Below are positions 7,062-15,059 of a DNA stretch of 64,000 nucleotides, in pieces (the first letter of the stretch is position 1; each line of letters starts with the position of its first letter). The position numbers and the translations under genes are program-made. The notes below the pieces were generated by a model. It did no database searches. It was not told the origin of the DNA and saw only the letters and a program-made list of their open reading frames with translations. This stretch comes from Methylomonas rosea. Its GTDB lineage: Bacteria > Pseudomonadota > Gammaproteobacteria > Methylococcales > Methylomonadaceae. The stretch covers positions 36,666-100,665 of the forward strand of contig NZ_JANIBL010000008.1 of the NCBI RefSeq assembly GCF_024505055.1. The letters are read 5' to 3'.

Positions 7062-9458
7062 TTAGAACTTGATCGTCAAACCCACAAACGCCGAGCGCCC
7101 CATACCGGCAATATTTCTGCCCCAGGGCACTGTAACATTGGCCGGCGCAGTTGGATTCATGCCGTAGCGGTCTCCCAAATACGCGCCAGCCAGGGGGTGG
7201 TAATACTGCTTATCCAGCACGTTATCCAAACCCACATCAAAACGCACTTTGCCCCACTCGTAGCCGGTTCGGGCATTTAACAGGATATAAGCCGCAGTCT
7301 CGGTCTCGTTGCGGATGGCCTGCACATCGTCCTTGCCGTCGACAAATTGCATTTCTATGGCGCTTTGCCAAGTGCTCAGGCGATGATCCAAACTCAGTTT
7401 CATGTTAAACGGCATGATGTGATAGAGATTGCCGCCGTCCATGCGCTCGCCGCGCACATAACTCATCGTGGTATGGGCCGCAAACTCACCGACGGTTTGG
7501 TCTTTATAAATCCGCGCTCGACCGGACACATCCATGCCCCACAATCTGGCGTCGTGATTGGCATATTGCAGATAGACGAAAGTGTTAGTGGCGGTTTGCG
7601 GTGTGGCTTTGCAACCGCTGGCTGCTGCATTCGAGGCGCTAACGCAGCGGTCGGCGTCGATGAAGTTGTTCACGTAGGTGAAATACGGGGTGACATTCAT
7701 TTCCCACAGATTGTTTTTCGGCTCGTGAAACGCGGCAGTCAAGCTGACGGTGTGTGCGGTTTCCTCGGTCAAGTCCATATTACCAACGTAGCCGTTGCCG
7801 TCGCCATGCCAGCCTATCATGGCCATATCCATATTGCGTGCGCCCCAGACATAGCGCTCGTATAAGTTGGGGGCACGGTTTTTCCGCGCGTAACCCAGTT
7901 CGTATTGGCTCATATCATTGGGGGTGAATTGCACTAGGGCAGTGACGTCGAAGGTGTCGTTGCTGCGCTCGCGGTCGCGGGCATTGAAGGCATTAGCGGC
8001 GTTTAGGGCGGTAATCGCCCCGGCTCTATCCACCGTACGTGCCGGACCGGTGTTGATTAAATCGGGGTTATATGGCTGGACGTTGCCGGTGTTGGTAGTG
8101 GTGTGGTCGTAGCGTAGACCCAACAAGCTGCGCCATTTGGCGTCCCAATTGGCTTCCCATTCGCCAAAAAATCCTACCCGGTCGCGCTCGCCATTGTTGA
8201 TGTTCAGATAGGCTTCAGGGGCCATCATCCAGTAAGCAAGGCGCGCATCGAGGTTGTTGGCGGCAATGCTGGTATTGGTGTGTACCGCCGGCCAGTAATC
8301 GTTGATTTTATTGCTGTGATATTCGTTGCCGACACGAAATGTGTCGCGCTTATTGAACGGAATTTCTGCTTGGAGTTTATAACCCAGGTTACGGCCGCGG
8401 GTTTCCATCGGCATTTGATCGTTGGGCGACGCAAATGTGCCGCCGCTGGCGGTGCCGTCCAGAAACTGGCTATGTTTGTCCTCACCAATATCCATGCTGT
8501 GCTGCGTGCTTTCGAAATAGAATTTGCTCTCCAGCGAACCCCAATCGAAACTGCCTTTGTGCATGATGTTGCCGAAGATGCTGTCGTTATTGGTCAAGTC
8601 CATCCGCTGATTCGGAAAACCTTGAAACGGGATATGCTGCTGCCCGCCACGGATCACCACCAAATGTTTATCGGATTTAAAGGACAAAGCCGCCGAATGG
8701 TTTTGATTTTCGTAAGCGGTGGATTTGACGATCTGGCCGTTGCCGTCGTTGTAATTCATGCTTTCGGTGTGCGAACCGGTGTAGTCCAGCCGCACGTTTT
8801 GCGTTGCCACGCCGGCGGCGATGCTGCCACCAAAGGCGTCGCCGTTGCTGCGGTAAAACGACGAGACGCTGCCATCCAACAAAATATCCTTGCCCGGCTC
8901 CGCAAACACCGGATCGGGTGTTTGTACCGAAATCGTGCCGCCGATGCTGTCTCCGCCCAAACTCACCGGCGTCACCCCGGTCAAGATGGTGATCTTGCCG
9001 ATATTGCTGCGGTCGATATACGACAACGGCGGATTCATGTGGTTGGCGCAAGCCGAAGTCAAGGTCATGCCGTTGATGTCGATCTTCACCCGGTCGTCGT
9101 TCAGGCCATGGATCACCGGCAAACTGGATACGCCGCCGGCACCGTATAAACTCACCCCCGGCGTGTCCTCCAGCAGTTTGGCGGTATCGCTGACTGCCGC
9201 GCGTTTGCTGGTGAGAATATCCGCTTCCATGTCCGAAGCATTTAATGCCTTTACCCCAGGAAACTTGTCGGTGACGATGATTTTTTCCAAAACCACATCG
9301 CCGCTCAATGTATCCGGGATCTCCTCATCGGCGTTAACCACCGTAGTAAAACCGAAAAGCACACCAGTGCCCAGCAAGCAAAGCAGTCCAAGTTCTGTTT
9401 TTGCTGAAGTGTGAGCATGCCGGACCTTTTGCTGATTGTCTGCGCAGATTTTTTTCAT
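7062..9458 (-). CDS. oprC: OprC-like TonB-dependent copper receptor
   Basis: Outer-membrane TonB-dependent receptor, ~798 aa. It has a signal peptide ending near 'TVVNA', a plug domain ('DTPGVSLYGAGG', 'IHGLNDDRVKID') and a beta-barrel ending in 'SAFVGLTIKF'. The motif CANHM (Cys137...Met141) and a downstream HSM (His320/Met322) reproduce the CxxxM plus HxM copper-binding pair known from Pseudomonas OprC, at nearly the same positions. This points to copper (Cu+/Cu2+) uptake and not to a siderophore; NosA-type receptors belong to the same family. The longest frame begins with TTG at 9479, but ATG 9458 starts a typical MKK signal sequence and has AAAGG just upstream. An AT-rich region with a TTGAAT/TACAAT pair (9646-9673, minus strand) may hold the promoter. 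Confidence 0.88.
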   Translation of the reverse strand: MKKICADNQQKVRHAHTSAKTELGLLCLLGTGVLFGFTTVVNADEEIPDTLSGDVVLEKIIVTDKFPGVKALNASDMEADILTSKRAAVSDTAKLLEDTPGVSLYGAGGVSSLPVIHGLNDDRVKIDINGMTLTSACANHMNPPLSYIDRSNIGKITILTGVTPVSLGGDSIGGTISVQTPDPVFAEPGKDILLDGSVSSFYRSNGDAFGGSIAAGVATQNVRLDYTGSHTESMNYNDGNGQIVKSTAYENQNHSAALSFKSDKHLVVIRGGQQHIPFQGFPNQRMDLTNNDSIFGNIMHKGSFDWGSLESKFYFESTQHSMDIGEDKHSQFLDGTASGGTFASPNDQMPMETRGRNLGYKLQAEIPFNKRDTFRVGNEYHSNKINDYWPAVHTNTSIAANNLDARLAYWMMAPEAYLNINNGERDRVGFFGEWEANWDAKWRSLLGLRYDHTTTNTGNVQPYNPDLINTGPARTVDRAGAITALNAANAFNARDRERSNDTFDVTALVQFTPNDMSQYELGYARKNRAPNLYERYVWGARNMDMAMIGWHGDGNGYVGNMDLTEETAHTVSLTAAFHEPKNNLWEMNVTPYFTYVNNFIDADRCVSASNAAASGCKATPQTATNTFVYLQYANHDARLWGMDVSGRARIYKDQTVGEFAAHTTMSYVRGERMDGGNLYHIMPFNMKLSLDHRLSTWQSAIEMQFVDGKDDVQAIRNETETAAYILLNARTGYEWGKVRFDVGLDNVLDKQYYHPLAGAYLGDRYGMNPTAPANVTVPWGRNIAGMGRSAFVGLTIKF

Positions 9459-9876
9459 AGTTCGCCTTTCGAAAGTCAAAAATAAATCAATTTGCTATTG
9501 CTCAGAGCAACGATCATTAAGGCTTTTCCGCCCTTGAAACGATCAAAAAAGCTGGAATTCTCTGAAGTCATGAAACAGTTTTAAGATCGACTCAGGCCGT
9601 AGGCCTCAGCTGCTCAATTAGCTATAACAAATTAAAGCGAACTATATTGTAATATTAGAATTATTTAATTCAAGTTATTGAACTATGTCATTTAACTGAA
9701 TAGTTGATGAATTTCAATCTGTTACCTTGTAATGACGAAAATTATCAAAGCAGCGTCAGCAGCAATTTGCCAAACGTCAGAATCGAAAGACCCGAAGTAG
9801 GCGTTAAGTTTTGCGGTAACTCGCTGCCGCAACTTACAATAATCATCATTTAGCCATTAACCTTCGAGAACACTCT
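9459..9876. other. Divergent intergenic region upstream of the copper receptor
   Basis: No gene is visible. It is strongly AT-rich between about 9610 and 9730 and probably carries the receptor promoter (minus strand) and that of the DUF1289-like gene (plus strand). I see no clear Fur-box or other metal-regulator operator. Confidence 0.35.
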
Positions 9877-10083
9877 ATGAAATATCAACCTTGTATCGAC
9901 CAATGCACATCCGAAGGCACCCACTGCGAAGGTTGCGGCAGATCGCACCAGGAAATCACCGACACCAAAAAACTGGTGACCTCGGTCGTGGAGTTTATCC
10001 GGGAGCATGACTACGAAAACCCCGAAGACTTTGTAGAGCGCATTAGCAAAAGCATTTTGAAAAAGCTGCAAAAACCCGCCTGA
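9877..10083 (+). CDS. DUF1289-like small cysteine protein
   Basis: 68 aa. The N-terminal pattern PCIDQC...HCEGCGRSHQEI gives C-x3-C-x6-C-x2-C followed by a GR...EI signature, as in DUF1289 proteins, often annotated as predicted Fe-S or zinc-binding proteins of unknown function. The remaining helix ('FIREHDYENPEDFVERISKSIL') is not part of the core motif. It stands alone, divergent from the copper receptor and followed by a strong terminator. The biochemical role is unknown. Confidence 0.75.
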   Translation: MKYQPCIDQCTSEGTHCEGCGRSHQEITDTKKLVTSVVEFIREHDYENPEDFVERISKSILKKLQKPA

Positions 10084-10132
10084 CAGTTGCAAATTGATCG
10101 CGATCCACTTCGTCAAACCGATCAATAACTAA

Positions 10133-10157
10133 AAAAACGCCCTTAGCGGGCGTTTTT
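10133..10157. terminator. Bidirectional rho-independent terminator
   Basis: Perfect 10-bp stem (AAAAACGCCC / GGGCGTTTTT) with the loop TTAGC. The A-run and T-run allow use in both directions, fitting its place between the convergent DUF1289-like and sorting-tail protein genes. Confidence 0.92.
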
Positions 10158-10184
10158 GCTATACAGGCTTATTGCAACTGACAA

Positions 10185-10745
10185 TCAAGCTTTACGCTTC
10201 TTCATACCAACAAACCCCGCCAGCACCGATCCAAACAACCAGACCGCGCCAGGCACCGGCACGGCGGCCGGTGTCACGGACACCAATTCGTAGCTATAAG
10301 AGGTCGCATTGGCGGCTTTATCGAATACCGCGCCGCCGAAACCGCCAAAACCCATGCCACTGTAATAATCAAAGCCGGTGGTGCCGAAGTAGTTGGTTGC
10401 GATCAGTTCCTGTTGAGCACCATGAATCTCGTCACCCAGATACGGGCTGCCGAGGTTGTAAACCATCGCCGACAAATCGGCCAAGTTGTGAGTAAACGCT
10501 GCGACGATAGAGTTACCCGAGAACGATAAAGAAAATGCCGATATTTCATTGAAATTCATACCAAAATTCGCGCTTCCCACGTTAATCTGCCCTGAGTTAT
10601 TGGCGTCATTGACGGTAAAACTACCGGAAATAGTCGCCCCGTCGTCGAAACCGGTTTGCACAAAATTGTAAACCGCCGCGTTAGCGCCGGGTGTCAATAG
10701 CACGGCAGCGACTGCCAAGGCCAGCTTTAAAGAATTAGTTGTCAT
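10185..10745 (-). CDS. Secreted protein with a VPxP/PEP-CTERM-type sorting tail
   Basis: 186 aa with an N-terminal signal peptide ('LALAVAAVLLTPGANA') and a C-terminal tripartite tail: a proline motif (VPVPGAVW), a hydrophobic helix (LFGSVLAGFVG) and a basic end (MKKRKA). This is the architecture of exosortase/archaeosortase substrates (PEP-CTERM and VPLPA-CTERM classes). The body is glycine-, serine- and asparagine-rich with no recognised enzyme domain. ATG 10745 is chosen over an in-frame TTG at 10754 because AAGG precedes it. No exosortase gene lies in the window, so the sorting enzyme must be elsewhere. It follows the secreted protein at 10758-11216 closely (12 bp) and may be cotranscribed. 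Confidence 0.82.
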   Translation of the reverse strand: MTTNSLKLALAVAAVLLTPGANAAVYNFVQTGFDDGATISGSFTVNDANNSGQINVGSANFGMNFNEISAFSLSFSGNSIVAAFTHNLADLSAMVYNLGSPYLGDEIHGAQQELIATNYFGTTGFDYYSGMGFGGFGGAVFDKAANATSYSYELVSVTPAAVPVPGAVWLFGSVLAGFVGMKKRKA

Positions 10746-10757
10746 GATAAGCAAACC

Positions 10758-11216
10758 TTATTGCGCGGGCGTGGAGGGAAGGAACGGGGAGAAACGGGTA
10801 CCGGCGGAAGTGCCCAGCAAGCCGAAATTATTGGTCCATTGCCCGATAAACGATTGTTTGTCCGGGGTAAATTGCAAATCAAAGAATGATTGTACGGTGA
10901 CATTAGGCGCCGGCGAGAAATCTAATTGCGCGACGGCCGAGCAATCGGTGTTCATGGTGGCGGTGCCGCTGACCGGGCCGGCGAAACCCGGCGTGATCAC
11001 TCCACTTTGCGTGGTAGTGAACGCGCAGGAACCGCCAACTACGCCATTCAGAACAGTAATTTCACAACGTCCGGTATGCAGATTAGCCAGAGCTACGCTG
11101 TTTTGATATAGAACATAACTGCCGTTCAAATTCGCGGCACTACAACCTGGCGCGGCTTGAATTTGGCTAGACAGCCCTAGCGTGGCGGCGAGCAATAGAT
11201 ATTTAAGGTTTTTCAT
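10758..11216 (-). CDS. Unknown small secreted protein
   Basis: 152 aa, not assigned to a family. A clear signal peptide (MKNLKYLLLAATLGLSSQIQA, cleavage after AQA-like 'IQA') leads a mature protein with four cysteines (CSAANLNGSYVLYQ, GRCEI, GSCAF, DCSAV), suggesting two disulfides, and many short beta-strand-like stretches. The 'LNGSYVLYQNSV' opening resembles the start of many small secreted beta-barrel proteins of unknown function in proteobacteria. The start has a good site (GAGAGGAC, minus strand). It is the upstream member of a probable two-gene unit with the sorting-tail protein. Confidence 0.72.
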   Translation of the reverse strand: MKNLKYLLLAATLGLSSQIQAAPGCSAANLNGSYVLYQNSVALANLHTGRCEITVLNGVVGGSCAFTTTQSGVITPGFAGPVSGTATMNTDCSAVAQLDFSPAPNVTVQSFFDLQFTPDKQSFIGQWTNNFGLLGTSAGTRFSPFLPSTPAQ

Positions 11217-11538
11217 CGTGTCCTCTCGAAGATCTTGATAGTTATTTTGTGATTGGTGAATTACCCCCTAACCATTCCTGCAGAATCCGATTCCGCACCA
11301 GCTAAGATTTAAATAGGGAGGCGACCCAAAAAATAACACTCAATCCTTATGCCACAGACTTAATAAAACATATAAAACAAGAAGATATGAAGACATGTCC
11401 GTTCAATTGGTCCGGTAAAGCAGGCCATTTCAAACTGATTTATGATAAAAGTTAGTGTTATGTCACAAATTATTGTAAAAGTAAGTCGTATGCCCAACCG
11501 AGGTGGGCAATCCCTCCAGGCCAAGGAATCTTCAGGAC
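11217..11538. other. Divergent intergenic region
   Basis: No gene, strong hairpin or recognisable operator is visible. It lies between the divergent secreted-protein pair and the AraC-type regulator and is AT-rich from about 11330 to 11490, consistent with promoters. Confidence 0.35.
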
Positions 11539-12501
11539 ATGACTGACACAAAAAAGGCGGGATACAAAAGGTTGAACAGTGACGAACTGACTATGCAGCC
11601 CATTCCGCAGCAACATTGCTGGCATCAATCCTTACCCGCTCAGCTCGGCGTGGGTAGATCGCTGATTTTTCAGCTCGATCCCTCCCTAAGTTACATAGAA
11701 ACGACCTATCAACCGCTGCACGATCTGGTGATCACCAGCAAAATCGATTTCGGCGAACCACGTCTGGTAGTAACTCTTGGAATAACCGGTCACACCCGCT
11801 TCATCGACAGCGAGAAGCATGAGCTGACATTCAGCGAAGGCAATACCACGATTACCAGTTTCGACAGCAGTAGCGGCGAACGCCAGTACCAAGCGAATAA
11901 GCCCATAAAGCAATTGCGTTTTTCAATCGGCAAAGGCTGGATGGACCGCTATTTGGGTGAAAATGAATCGGCGTGTTTCTTCCGGAAAAATGCCTTACAA
12001 CTTTTAAGCTGCCGGCCAAGCCATAGTCAAAGTGTGATTGCTGCCCGGCAATTGCTCGGCTGCGACCTCAGTGCCCCTTTAGCACCGCTAACCCTAAACG
12101 GCCATGTCATGACCATACTGGCTAACGAACTTAGCGCACTCTGCCGACCTGAAAAATACGGCTATTCCAGATTCGATCAAGCCAGCCGGCACATGGCTGA
12201 CCAAGCCAGAGAGATCCTCGAACTGCATTACCAAGATCCTCCATCGCTGGAAAACCTGGCAAAAACCCTAGGCATCACCCCATTCAAGTTAAAAAATCTG
12301 TTCCAACATTATTTTAATAACACCCCTCACGGCGTAGTGACCGAGATCAGGATGCAGCATGCCTATCGCGCACTGGCGTCAACTCGGCAACCTATCAGTT
12401 TGGTGGCGGAGATGGTGGGTTACAGACATGCAAGTAACTTCAGTCTGGCTTTTAGTAAATATTTTGGCGTATCGCCCAAACAAATTTCCAAGAAACGTTA
12501 A
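11539..12501 (+). CDS. AraC/XylS-family transcriptional regulator
   Basis: 320 aa. The C-terminal ~100 residues carry the two helix-turn-helix units of AraC regulators ('SLENLAKTLGITPFKLKNLFQHYFNNTP' and 'ISLVAEMVGYRHASNFSLAFSKYFGVSP'). The N-terminal ~210 residues are a ligand or partner domain of the PchR-like type ('VTLGITGHTRF', 'PIKQLRFSIGKGWM'), seen in regulators of siderophore and metal uptake. The start is ATG 11539, with AAGGA upstream, in preference to an in-frame GTG at 11503. It lies next to an Nramp-related transporter and near two TonB-dependent receptors, so a metal-uptake target is plausible but not proven. Confidence 0.88.
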   Translation: MTDTKKAGYKRLNSDELTMQPIPQQHCWHQSLPAQLGVGRSLIFQLDPSLSYIETTYQPLHDLVITSKIDFGEPRLVVTLGITGHTRFIDSEKHELTFSEGNTTITSFDSSSGERQYQANKPIKQLRFSIGKGWMDRYLGENESACFFRKNALQLLSCRPSHSQSVIAARQLLGCDLSAPLAPLTLNGHVMTILANELSALCRPEKYGYSRFDQASRHMADQAREILELHYQDPPSLENLAKTLGITPFKLKNLFQHYFNNTPHGVVTEIRMQHAYRALASTRQPISLVAEMVGYRHASNFSLAFSKYFGVSPKQISKKR

Positions 12502-12565
12502 AAAACACTGCCTTCCCACAAATCGAGAGCCCACCTGTAACCATCAGTGCATCGTTAAGCGGATT

Positions 12566-12730
12566 CCTGATTATAAAGCTGCTTCAGCAACAACGTCGTT
12601 CCGGCATGGATTGCCGGAATCCAGACTACATGGATGTATTCGACGCTTGCCATCCTTGGCTCCTGGATCTCGGCAATCCATGCCGAGATGACGATTCTTG
12701 ATATGGCTTAAGCACCTTTTATAATCAGGA
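12566..12730. mobile_element. MITE-like element, copy A
   Basis: Short non-coding element with inverted ends CCTGATTATAAA.../...TTTATAATCAGG(A), flanked by an imperfect 7-bp direct repeat (GCGGATT at 12559-12565, GAGGATT at 12731-12737). The inside holds an imperfect palindrome with the core TCCGGCATGGATTGCCGGAA. It shares ends with copies at 22109 and 31978. It encodes no protein and would need a transposase supplied elsewhere. Confidence 0.7.
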
Positions 12731-12800
12731 GAGGATTTGCCAAAACCGGGCAAATTTGCGCATATGACGGCTTTTTCAACAGCGGCTTGCTTTTTTCAAT

Positions 12801-14222
12801 ATGAACAACACCGACTTGCACTCCCTCCCCCGTCACAATGTCCCCGCTTTCCCCGGCTGGTGGGCGGCACTTGGGCCTGGCGTGGTGTGGATGGCGTTGG
12901 CGCAAGGCAGTGGCGAGCTGATCTGGTGGCCCTATATGATTGCCAAATACGGCCTGACCTTTTTGTGGCTGCTGGTGCCGGCCTGTTTACTGCAATATCC
13001 CTTGAACCTGGAAATCGGTCGCTACACGATGTTGACGGGCGAAAGTATCTTCCACGGATTTATCCGCTTGCATCGCGGCTTCGGTATTTTCCTGTGGCTA
13101 CTGATGACGGTGTCGTTTTTGTGGTTCGGCGCCTTTGCCTCGGCTGGCGGCACCGCGATGGCGGAACTGACGCATTGGCCGACAGACTGGACCCAGCGCG
13201 GCCAAAGCCTGTTTTGGGGCTATGCCTCGATTGCGGTGTTCGTCACCGCTATTCTGGCCAGCGGCGTGGTTTACACGCTGATAGAACGTTTCATGAAACT
13301 GGTCGCGGTGGTCACCGTGGTCGGTTTATTGTCGGCCTGCCTGCAAAGCGATGTACTCAAGGCCCTGCCGACGTTTAGCCAAGGCCTGCTCGGGCCGGTC
13401 GGCGAGATGCCCCGCCCTTGGGACAGCGGCGACGCCAGCAAACTATTAACCGCGATTACGTTTGCCGGCCTCGGCGGCTTCTGGATCTTGTTTTATTCCT
13501 ACTGGTTGCGCGACAAAGGTGCCGGCATGGCCGGCTTGGTGGGCCGCATTACTGGATTGGGCGGCGCGGAAGAAGCGGTGTTGAGCGATGGCTTTCTACC
13601 GGCTGACGAGCCAGAAAGCGCGAAAAACTGGTCCACTTGGCGGCGCTTTTTAAGCGCGGATATTTTGGTCGGGATTATCGGCAACCTGTTCACCACGCTG
13701 ATGACCTGTTTGCTGGCTTATGCCCTGCTGTTCCCCAAGGGCTTACTGCCGCAGGAATACGAATTGGCGGTGGTGCAAAGCCAGTTTTTTGCGGTAAGTT
13801 GGGGCGAAATCGGCCGGTTACTGTTTTTAGTGGTCGCAGCGGCCTTCTTAACCGACACCTGGCTAGCCACTGCCGACGCGGTGAGCCGCATCCAGACCGA
13901 CATCGTCTTGACCTTGTTCCCGAAAAGCCGCCGTCTGCCGGCCCGGCGCTGGTATTACATCTTTTTGGGCTTGCTGACCGTCATCACCTCGCTAACCATG
14001 CAACTCGACGCCCCCGGCCCGCTGATCCTCACCAGCGCCATCATCGGCTTTGTCGGCACCATCATGTTTCCGGTGGCGCTTTATTTGATCAACCACAAAA
14101 TGCTGCCGCCGCATTTGCCGGCATGGGCCAGACCCAAAGGCAGGCCCTGGCTGTTGGGTTTGAGCTTTGTGGTGTATTTACTGCTGGCAGTGTTGTATTT
14201 AAAGGCCAGCTTTAAACTTTGA
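12801..14222 (+). CDS. Nramp-related divalent-metal transporter
   Basis: 473-aa inner-membrane protein with about eleven hydrophobic segments. The opening 'ALGPGVVWMALAQGSGELIWWPYMIAKYG' matches the TM1 region of the Nramp family, but the canonical DPGN motif is replaced by AQGSGE, and I see no MPH motif in the TM6 equivalent. It therefore belongs to a divergent branch whose substrate (Mn, Fe, Mg or other) cannot be assigned from sequence. The ATG at 12801 has no clear ribosome-binding site; the annotated start fits the family's usual N-terminus. MITE copy A lies just upstream and may affect its promoter. The neighbouring AraC-type gene could be its regulator. Confidence 0.82.
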   Translation: MNNTDLHSLPRHNVPAFPGWWAALGPGVVWMALAQGSGELIWWPYMIAKYGLTFLWLLVPACLLQYPLNLEIGRYTMLTGESIFHGFIRLHRGFGIFLWLLMTVSFLWFGAFASAGGTAMAELTHWPTDWTQRGQSLFWGYASIAVFVTAILASGVVYTLIERFMKLVAVVTVVGLLSACLQSDVLKALPTFSQGLLGPVGEMPRPWDSGDASKLLTAITFAGLGGFWILFYSYWLRDKGAGMAGLVGRITGLGGAEEAVLSDGFLPADEPESAKNWSTWRRFLSADILVGIIGNLFTTLMTCLLAYALLFPKGLLPQEYELAVVQSQFFAVSWGEIGRLLFLVVAAAFLTDTWLATADAVSRIQTDIVLTLFPKSRRLPARRWYYIFLGLLTVITSLTMQLDAPGPLILTSAIIGFVGTIMFPVALYLINHKMLPPHLPAWARPKGRPWLLGLSFVVYLLLAVLYLKASFKL

Positions 14223-14452
14223 CTGCAATTCGGTTAGGGCCTAACATCCGTAGCAGCTTCACAACAGCTCTAAACCAGTATAGTAAATTCGTAAGAAGCA
14301 CATTGGATTGATGCGCAGTTGCCACCCATCATGACAACATTACTTCCGTTACCAGACAAAGTCATTTGACCAACAACGTCGAGGTTTGTAACATCAAGCA
14401 GCCTTGGTAGAATCGAGTTTAACGCCAAATAGTCTTCGGGAGGACTTTAGTT

Positions 14453-14665
14453 ATGCAAGTCGTAGAATTTGAAGCAGATGCAAAAGGCCGGATGATTGAA
14501 ATTCCCATACAGTTTACTGCCTTTGCCTCCAAGCACCTTAAAATCAAATTATCGATAGAGGAAGCAGCGGATTCAACCTCGACAAAACCCGCCAAACGAC
14601 TTTCCGCACTATCTATCGATACACGCTCGTTTCAATTTGATCGCGAAGACGCAAATGCCCGATAG
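14453..14665 (+). CDS. VapB-like antitoxin
   Basis: 70-aa protein directly upstream of, and overlapping by 11 bp, a PIN-domain toxin gene, the standard antitoxin-toxin order. The sequence ('MQVVEFEADAKGRMIEIP', 'KHLKIKLSIEE') resembles short antitoxins of PIN systems with a small DNA-binding N-terminus and an unstructured C-terminal toxin-neutralising tail ('IDTRSFQFDREDANAR'). GGGAGGA at 14438-14444 gives a strong ribosome-binding site. Such antitoxins normally repress their own operon. The exact antitoxin family is not certain. Confidence 0.75.
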   Translation: MQVVEFEADAKGRMIEIPIQFTAFASKHLKIKLSIEEAADSTSTKPAKRLSALSIDTRSFQFDREDANAR

Positions 14666-15059
14666 GTATTTTCTTGATACCGATATCTTGATCTACGCCT
14701 ACTCAAACAGCGAGCCGCACAAGGCAGACATCGCCAATTCAATGCTGTTTGAAGGCGAATCTATCATTTCCTCGCAAGTCATCAATGAATTTTCCAACAT
14801 TTGCCTAAAAAAACTAAAGCTAAAGGAAAATGCTGTTATTGGCGCTATCCATGAAATTACCAGCGTCACCCATGTAGTTGGCTTCTCTTTAGCCACTCAG
14901 CTAAGAGCCCTACAGTTATGCGAAGTACATTGTTTTTCCTATTACGATGCGTTAATTGCCAGCACCGCGCTGGAAAACCACTGCCCGATTCTTTACAGCG
15001 AAGACATGCAAAACAATCAGTTGATCGACAACCAGTTGCGAATTGTTAACCCTTTTTAA
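14655..15059 (+). CDS. PIN-domain ribonuclease toxin (VapC-like)
   Basis: 134-aa PIN-domain protein. Acidic active-site residues are visible: Asp8 in 'FLDTDILIYAY', Glu in 'SSQVINEF', Asp in 'YYDALIAST' and the late acidic pair in 'YSEDMQNNQ'. PIN toxins cleave tRNA or other RNA and are neutralised by the upstream antitoxin. ATG 14655 is preferred over an in-frame TTG at 14637, giving an 11-bp overlap with the antitoxin gene and implying coupled translation. The pair is compact and AT-richer than its neighbours, as expected for a mobile addiction module. Confidence 0.88.
   Translation: MPDRYFLDTDILIYAYSNSEPHKADIANSMLFEGESIISSQVINEFSNICLKKLKLKENAVIGAIHEITSVTHVVGFSLATQLRALQLCEVHCFSYYDALIASTALENHCPILYSEDMQNNQLIDNQLRIVNPF

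Noticed and set aside
7151..9414. Long open frames on the strand opposite the copper receptor
   Set aside because: They are shadows of the receptor gene; the receptor shows clear domains and the opposite frames show none.
14270..14446. Minus-strand open frame with protein-like sequence ('LSGNGSNVVMMGGNC') opposite the antitoxin leader
   Set aside because: Only ~50 codons, no ribosome-binding site and no start except an internal TTG or ATG. It may be a remnant of a secreted protein gene; not enough to call.
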